Notes under the pieces: model-generated
The model's input: only the letters and a program-made list of their open reading frames with translations
The model's database searches: none
What the model was told of the DNA's origin: nothing
Source of the DNA: DATNNN01 sp035601815
GTDB lineage: Bacteria; Pseudomonadota; Alphaproteobacteria; Rhizobiales; Xanthobacteraceae
Assembly: GCA_035601815.1 (NCBI GenBank)
Contig: DATNNN010000198.1
Location: forward strand, 1-6,406
Length of the DNA stretch: 6,406 nt
Reading direction: 5' to 3'
Made by a program: the position numbers and the translations under genes
Shown here: piece after piece, positions 4,385-6,406 of the stretch
Position numbering within the stretch: the first letter of the stretch is position 1
How the letters are laid out: the number at the start of each line of letters is the position of its first letter

Positions 4385-4437
4385 CCCCACCCGGCGCTCG
4401 CGTTCGCTCGCGCCACCCTCCCCGGAGACGGGGAGGG
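4385..4437. repeat. Rhizobiales-type intergenic palindromic repeat
   Basis: CCCACCCGGCGCTCGCG and CTCGCGCCACCCTCCCC flank a short centre. The stretch ends in a perfect hairpin, CCCTCCCCG (4416-4424) and CGGGGAGGG (4429-4437), around GAGA. GC-rich units of this wording (CCCACCC...GCGCCACCCTCCCC) are, from memory, scattered between genes in Bradyrhizobium-like genomes. It separates the CsbD-like transcript from the minus-strand remnants that follow. Confidence 0.5.
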
Positions 4438-4442
4438 AAAAG

Positions 4443-4516
4443 CTAACGCACCAGCTCCCGCATCGCCTGGTCGAGTCCCACGAGCGTCAGCGGAAACATC
4501 CGCCGCGGCTTGCCGA
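4443..4516 (-). pseudogene. Duplicated 3' end of a CoxE-like VWA gene
   Basis: On the minus strand this encodes a tail reading MFPLTLVGLDQAMRELVR and then TAG. The intact VWA gene at 4889 ends MFPLTLAGLDGAMRELVR and TAG, so 16 of 18 residues match. Over 57 bases (4443-4499 against 4889-4945) I count 48 identities. Further upstream only LIG before KPRR looks VWA-like, and then the sequence switches to an unrelated frame near 4517. The rest of this second VWA copy is absent. It is a remnant of an old paralogue or a partial duplication; the mismatches argue against a very recent event. Confidence 0.75.
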
Positions 4517-4849
4517 TCAGCAGTCGACGGCGATCGGCTCCCAGGTCAGCTGCGCCTCGGCGATCGTGGCGAGAACGCTGCGGACATAGGCGGTGGCCTC
4601 GGAAGACGGTCCGAACAGCCGCGGGTTCTTGGCCGGATCGCCGACCATCACGACGATGCCGAGGTGCAGCCTGTCGGACGGCATCGTTGCCTTCATCACC
4701 TCGATCGCGCGCGCGGCTTCCCACGGCGCGTGAAAGGTGCCGGCCGGCGCCTTCACGAGAATGATCGGTTCGCCTTTTGGCCCGGCGACGAGGGTGGTGA
4801 GTAGATGGCGGAGCGTTGCTGCCTCCCCACGCAGGAGACGGGCCGCAGT
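4517..4849 (-). pseudogene. Start-less frame of unknown protein, probable remnant
   Basis: A minus-strand frame is open from just below a TAA (4852-4850) to a TGA at 4519-4517. It holds 110 sense codons and no ATG; the only usable start is a GTG at 4756, which would give 79 residues, and its upstream AAGGCGA is too far away to be convincing. The protein text looks real: EPIILVKAPAGTFHAPWEAA, then HLGIVVMVGDPAKNPRLFGP and AYVRSVLATIAEAQLTWEPI. A hydrophobic strand (LGIVVMVG) followed by an amphipathic helix suggests the C-terminal part of a folded domain. I do not recognise the family. It is wedged between the duplicated VWA tail (4443) and the intact VWA gene (4889), so it may have been captured in the rearrangement. 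A short intact gene starting at 4756 is the alternative. Confidence 0.45.
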
Positions 4850-4888
4850 TTACCTGATTCGCTTGCGCGCGGCTGCCAGCGTCGCCGC

Positions 4889-6064
4889 CTACCGCACCAA
4901 CTCGCGCATGGCGCCGTCGAGCCCCGCGAGCGTCAGCGGAAACATGCGGCCGGCGAAAAGCTGCCGCACCATTTTGATCGAGTGTGTGTAGTCCCACTGC
5001 GCCTCGGGCGTGGGGTTCAGCCACACCGCGTGCGCATAAGTGCGGGTCACCCGCTCGAGCCATACCTGCCCCGGCTCCTCGTTCATGTGCTCGACCGAGC
5101 CGCCCGGCTGCATGATCTCGTAGGGGCTCATGGAGGCGTCGCCGACGAACACCACCTTGTAGTCGTGCGGGAAGGTGTGCAGCACCTGCCAGGTCGGCGT
5201 CGTCGCCTGGTAGCGGCGGCGGTTGTCCTTCCACACGCGCTCATAGAGGCAGTTGTGGAAGTAGAAGTGCTCGAGGTGCTTGAACTCGGTGCGCGCGGCG
5301 GAGAACAGCTCCTCGCAGGTCTTAATGTGCCAGTCCATGGAGCCGCCGATGTCGAGGAAGAGGAGCACCTTCACGGCATTGCGCCGCTCCGGGCGGAGCT
5401 TGAGGTCGAGATAGCCGCGGCTCGCCGTCTCGCGGATGGTGCCGTCGAGATCGAGCTCCTCGGGCGCCCCGGTGCGGGCGAATTTGCGCAGGCGCCGGAG
5501 CGCGATCTTGATGTTGCGCGTGCCGAGCTCCACGTCGCCGTCGAGGTCCTTGAACTCGCGCTTGTCCCACACCTTCACGGCGCGGAAATTGCGGTTCTGG
5601 TCCTGGCCGATGCGCACGCCTTCGGGATTGTAGCCGTAGGCGCCGTAGGGCGAAGTTCCCGCGGTGCCGATCCATTTCGACCCGCCCTGGTGGCGGCCCT
5701 TCTGCTCGGCGAGCCGCCGGCGCAGCGTTTCCAAGAGCTTGTCGAGGCCGCCCATGGCCTCGATCAGTTTCTTCTCCTCCTCGGTGAGATTCTTCTCCAT
5801 CAGCTTTTTGAGCCATTCGGCGGGGATCTCGGCCGCGAGCGCCTGCTCCAAGAGTTCCATGCCCTGGAACACCTTGCCGAACACGCGGTCGAACTTGTCG
5901 AGATTGCGCTCGTCCTTCACCAGCGCGGCGCGGGAGAGATAGTAGAAATCCTCGACCCGCCGCGAGGCGAGATCCTGCTCCATGGCCTCGAGCAGGGTCA
6001 GATATTCGCGCAAGGTCACCGGCACGCCGGCGGCCTTGAGCTCCTGGAAAAAGCTGACGAACAT
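4889..6064 (-). CDS. CoxE-like VWA domain protein
   Basis: The 391-residue product starts at ATG 6064-6062. The open frame extends 12 codons further to a TTG, but family members begin with MF..FF..L.AAGVPV.LRE, as here. The ribosome site is weak. Residues 1-125 are a helical charged region, and 130-150 carry the conserved GGSKWIGTAGTSPYGAYGYN stretch. From about 232 comes the von Willebrand A core, VKVLLFLDIGGSMDWH, whose DIGGS (238-242) is the MIDAS motif with Gly for the first Ser, as is usual in this subfamily. EELFSAARTEFKHLEHFYFH follows, with D309 in the third MIDAS loop (VGDASMSPYE). CoxE-type proteins usually work with a MoxR-type AAA ATPase to assemble metalloenzymes. No ATPase gene lies in the visible part, and the upstream space holds a REP pair instead. 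Its stop is followed by remnants, including a copy of its own tail. Confidence 0.93.
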   Translation of the reverse strand: MFVSFFQELKAAGVPVTLREYLTLLEAMEQDLASRRVEDFYYLSRAALVKDERNLDKFDRVFGKVFQGMELLEQALAAEIPAEWLKKLMEKNLTEEEKKLIEAMGGLDKLLETLRRRLAEQKGRHQGGSKWIGTAGTSPYGAYGYNPEGVRIGQDQNRNFRAVKVWDKREFKDLDGDVELGTRNIKIALRRLRKFARTGAPEELDLDGTIRETASRGYLDLKLRPERRNAVKVLLFLDIGGSMDWHIKTCEELFSAARTEFKHLEHFYFHNCLYERVWKDNRRRYQATTPTWQVLHTFPHDYKVVFVGDASMSPYEIMQPGGSVEHMNEEPGQVWLERVTRTYAHAVWLNPTPEAQWDYTHSIKMVRQLFAGRMFPLTLAGLDGAMRELVR

Positions 6065-6104
6065 CGGGCAAGCATTCAACCGGAGGGGCGCTGGCGTCAA
6101 GCGT

Positions 6105-6233
6105 GTAGCCCGGATGGAGCGAAGCGTAATCCGGGATAAGCTCAGCTGGACGCAACCATAATGGCGACTGCGGCGAGCGGATCAACTGATCCCGGATTTC
6201 GCACCCGCTCCGCAGGTGCTGCATCCGGGCTAC
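6105..6233. repeat. Inverted pair of REP units (BIME-like element)
   Basis: The element is bounded by perfect 11-bp inverted repeats, GTAGCCCGGAT (6105-6115) and ATCCGGGCTAC (6223-6233). Each end is itself a REP hairpin: CCCGGAT (6109-6115) with ATCCGGG (6129-6135), and CCCGGAT (6191-6197) with ATCCGGG (6223-6229). The inner ends also mirror each other, AATCCGGGAT (6128-6137) and ATCCCGGATT (6189-6198), 10 of 10. The wording (TAGCCCGGATGGAGCGAAGC) is familiar from REP families of alpha- and other proteobacteria. It fills 129 of the 186 bases between the divergent VWA and hydrolase genes. Confidence 0.85.
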
Positions 6234-6250
6234 GGAGAGAGCGCCCAACC

Positions 6251-6406
6251 ATGACAAATTCGGCCAATCTCAAAGACGTCCGCACCGGCACGCTGGAGAT
6301 CGCCTACGAGGAGAGCGGGCCGCCGGACGGCGTTCCGGTCGTCCTACTGCACGGCTTTCCGTACGATCCGCGATCCTATGATGACGTGGTGCCGCAGCTC
6401 GTGGCG
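6251..6406 (+). CDS. Alpha/beta hydrolase, partial (N-terminal 52 residues)
   Basis: The frame starts at ATG 6251 and is open to the window end, so only the N-terminus is visible. A GGAGAGA ribosome site at 6235-6241 begins two bases after the REP pair ends. The visible text, TLEIAYEESGPPDGVPVVLL followed by HGFPYDPRSYDDVVPQL, is the standard opening of an alpha/beta hydrolase: two antiparallel strands, then HGFP (34-37) with the oxyanion-hole turn, then W/Y-D. The nucleophile elbow and catalytic triad lie outside the window, so substrate cannot be assigned; epoxide hydrolase, haloalkane dehalogenase-like or esterase are all possible. The gene diverges from the VWA gene. No promoter is recognised, and any promoter must lie within or overlap the REP element. 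Confidence 0.88.
   Translation, partial: MTNSANLKDVRTGTLEIAYEESGPPDGVPVVLLHGFPYDPRSYDDVVPQLVA

Noticed and set aside
4443..5234. 263-codon minus-strand frame as one real gene
   Set aside because: It overlaps the VWA coding region in another frame. Only its last 18-26 codons are protein-like, and these are the duplicated VWA tail.
4805..6139. 444-codon plus-strand open frame opposite the VWA gene
   Set aside because: The minus-strand VWA protein is unmistakable, and this frame is its antisense, rich in Leu/Val/His/Glu repeats with no family signature.

Overview
The window looks like chromosomal DNA of a GC-rich alphaproteobacterium, most likely of the Bradyrhizobium/Rhodopseudomonas/Xanthobacteraceae part of the Hyphomicrobiales. 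The support is a perfect EcfG-type (general stress response) promoter, a DUF2231 membrane protein, a CoxE-type VWA protein, small exported Gly/Tyr-rich proteins, a Flp pilin remnant, and GC-rich palindromic intergenic repeats of the kind common in that group. The genus is inference. I see no tRNA, rRNA, CRISPR array, transposase or phage gene.

Layout. Positions 1-391 (minus) hold the N-terminal part of an exported, probably membrane-embedded protein of unknown function. Positions 392-699 are a promoter region containing GGAAC-N17-CGTT. Positions 700-1534 (plus) hold two tandem paralogous exported Tyr/Gly-rich proteins, separated by a strong intrinsic terminator that ends only 22 bases before the second start. 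Positions 1603-1896 (minus) hold a small four-cysteine protein. Positions 1925-2169 hold a decayed Flp pilin: a REP-like palindrome sits where its start should be, one base is missing near its 3' end, and a terminator follows. Positions 2265-2732 (plus) encode a four-helix DUF2231 protein with a candidate EcfG promoter. Positions 2795-2986 (minus) encode a small CopG-like protein.

Positions 2987-3286 hold only a doubtful small frame. Positions 3287-3610 (minus) and 3690-3881 (plus) are two divergent small hypothetical genes with an 18-bp palindrome between them. Positions 4094-4315 (plus) encode a small CsbD-like protein behind a leader with two inverted repeats and followed by a textbook terminator. 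Positions 4385-4437 are an intergenic GC-rich repeat. Positions 4443-4849 (minus) are remnants: a copy of the last 18 codons of the neighbouring VWA gene, abutting a start-less frame of unknown origin. Positions 4889-6064 (minus) are a complete CoxE-like VWA protein. Positions 6105-6233 are a pair of REP units with nested inverted repeats, filling most of the divergent intergenic space before an alpha/beta hydrolase gene (6251 to the window end).

How it fits together. The recurring theme is stress physiology: an EcfG promoter on the Tyr/Gly-rich pair, a weaker EcfG candidate on the DUF2231 gene, and a CsbD-like protein. The second theme is wear by small repeats, with palindromic elements at the broken pilin and between the VWA and hydrolase genes, plus a partial gene duplication. 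I do not see a complete new multi-gene system. The Tyr/Gly-rich pair with its internal terminator is the most original-looking unit.
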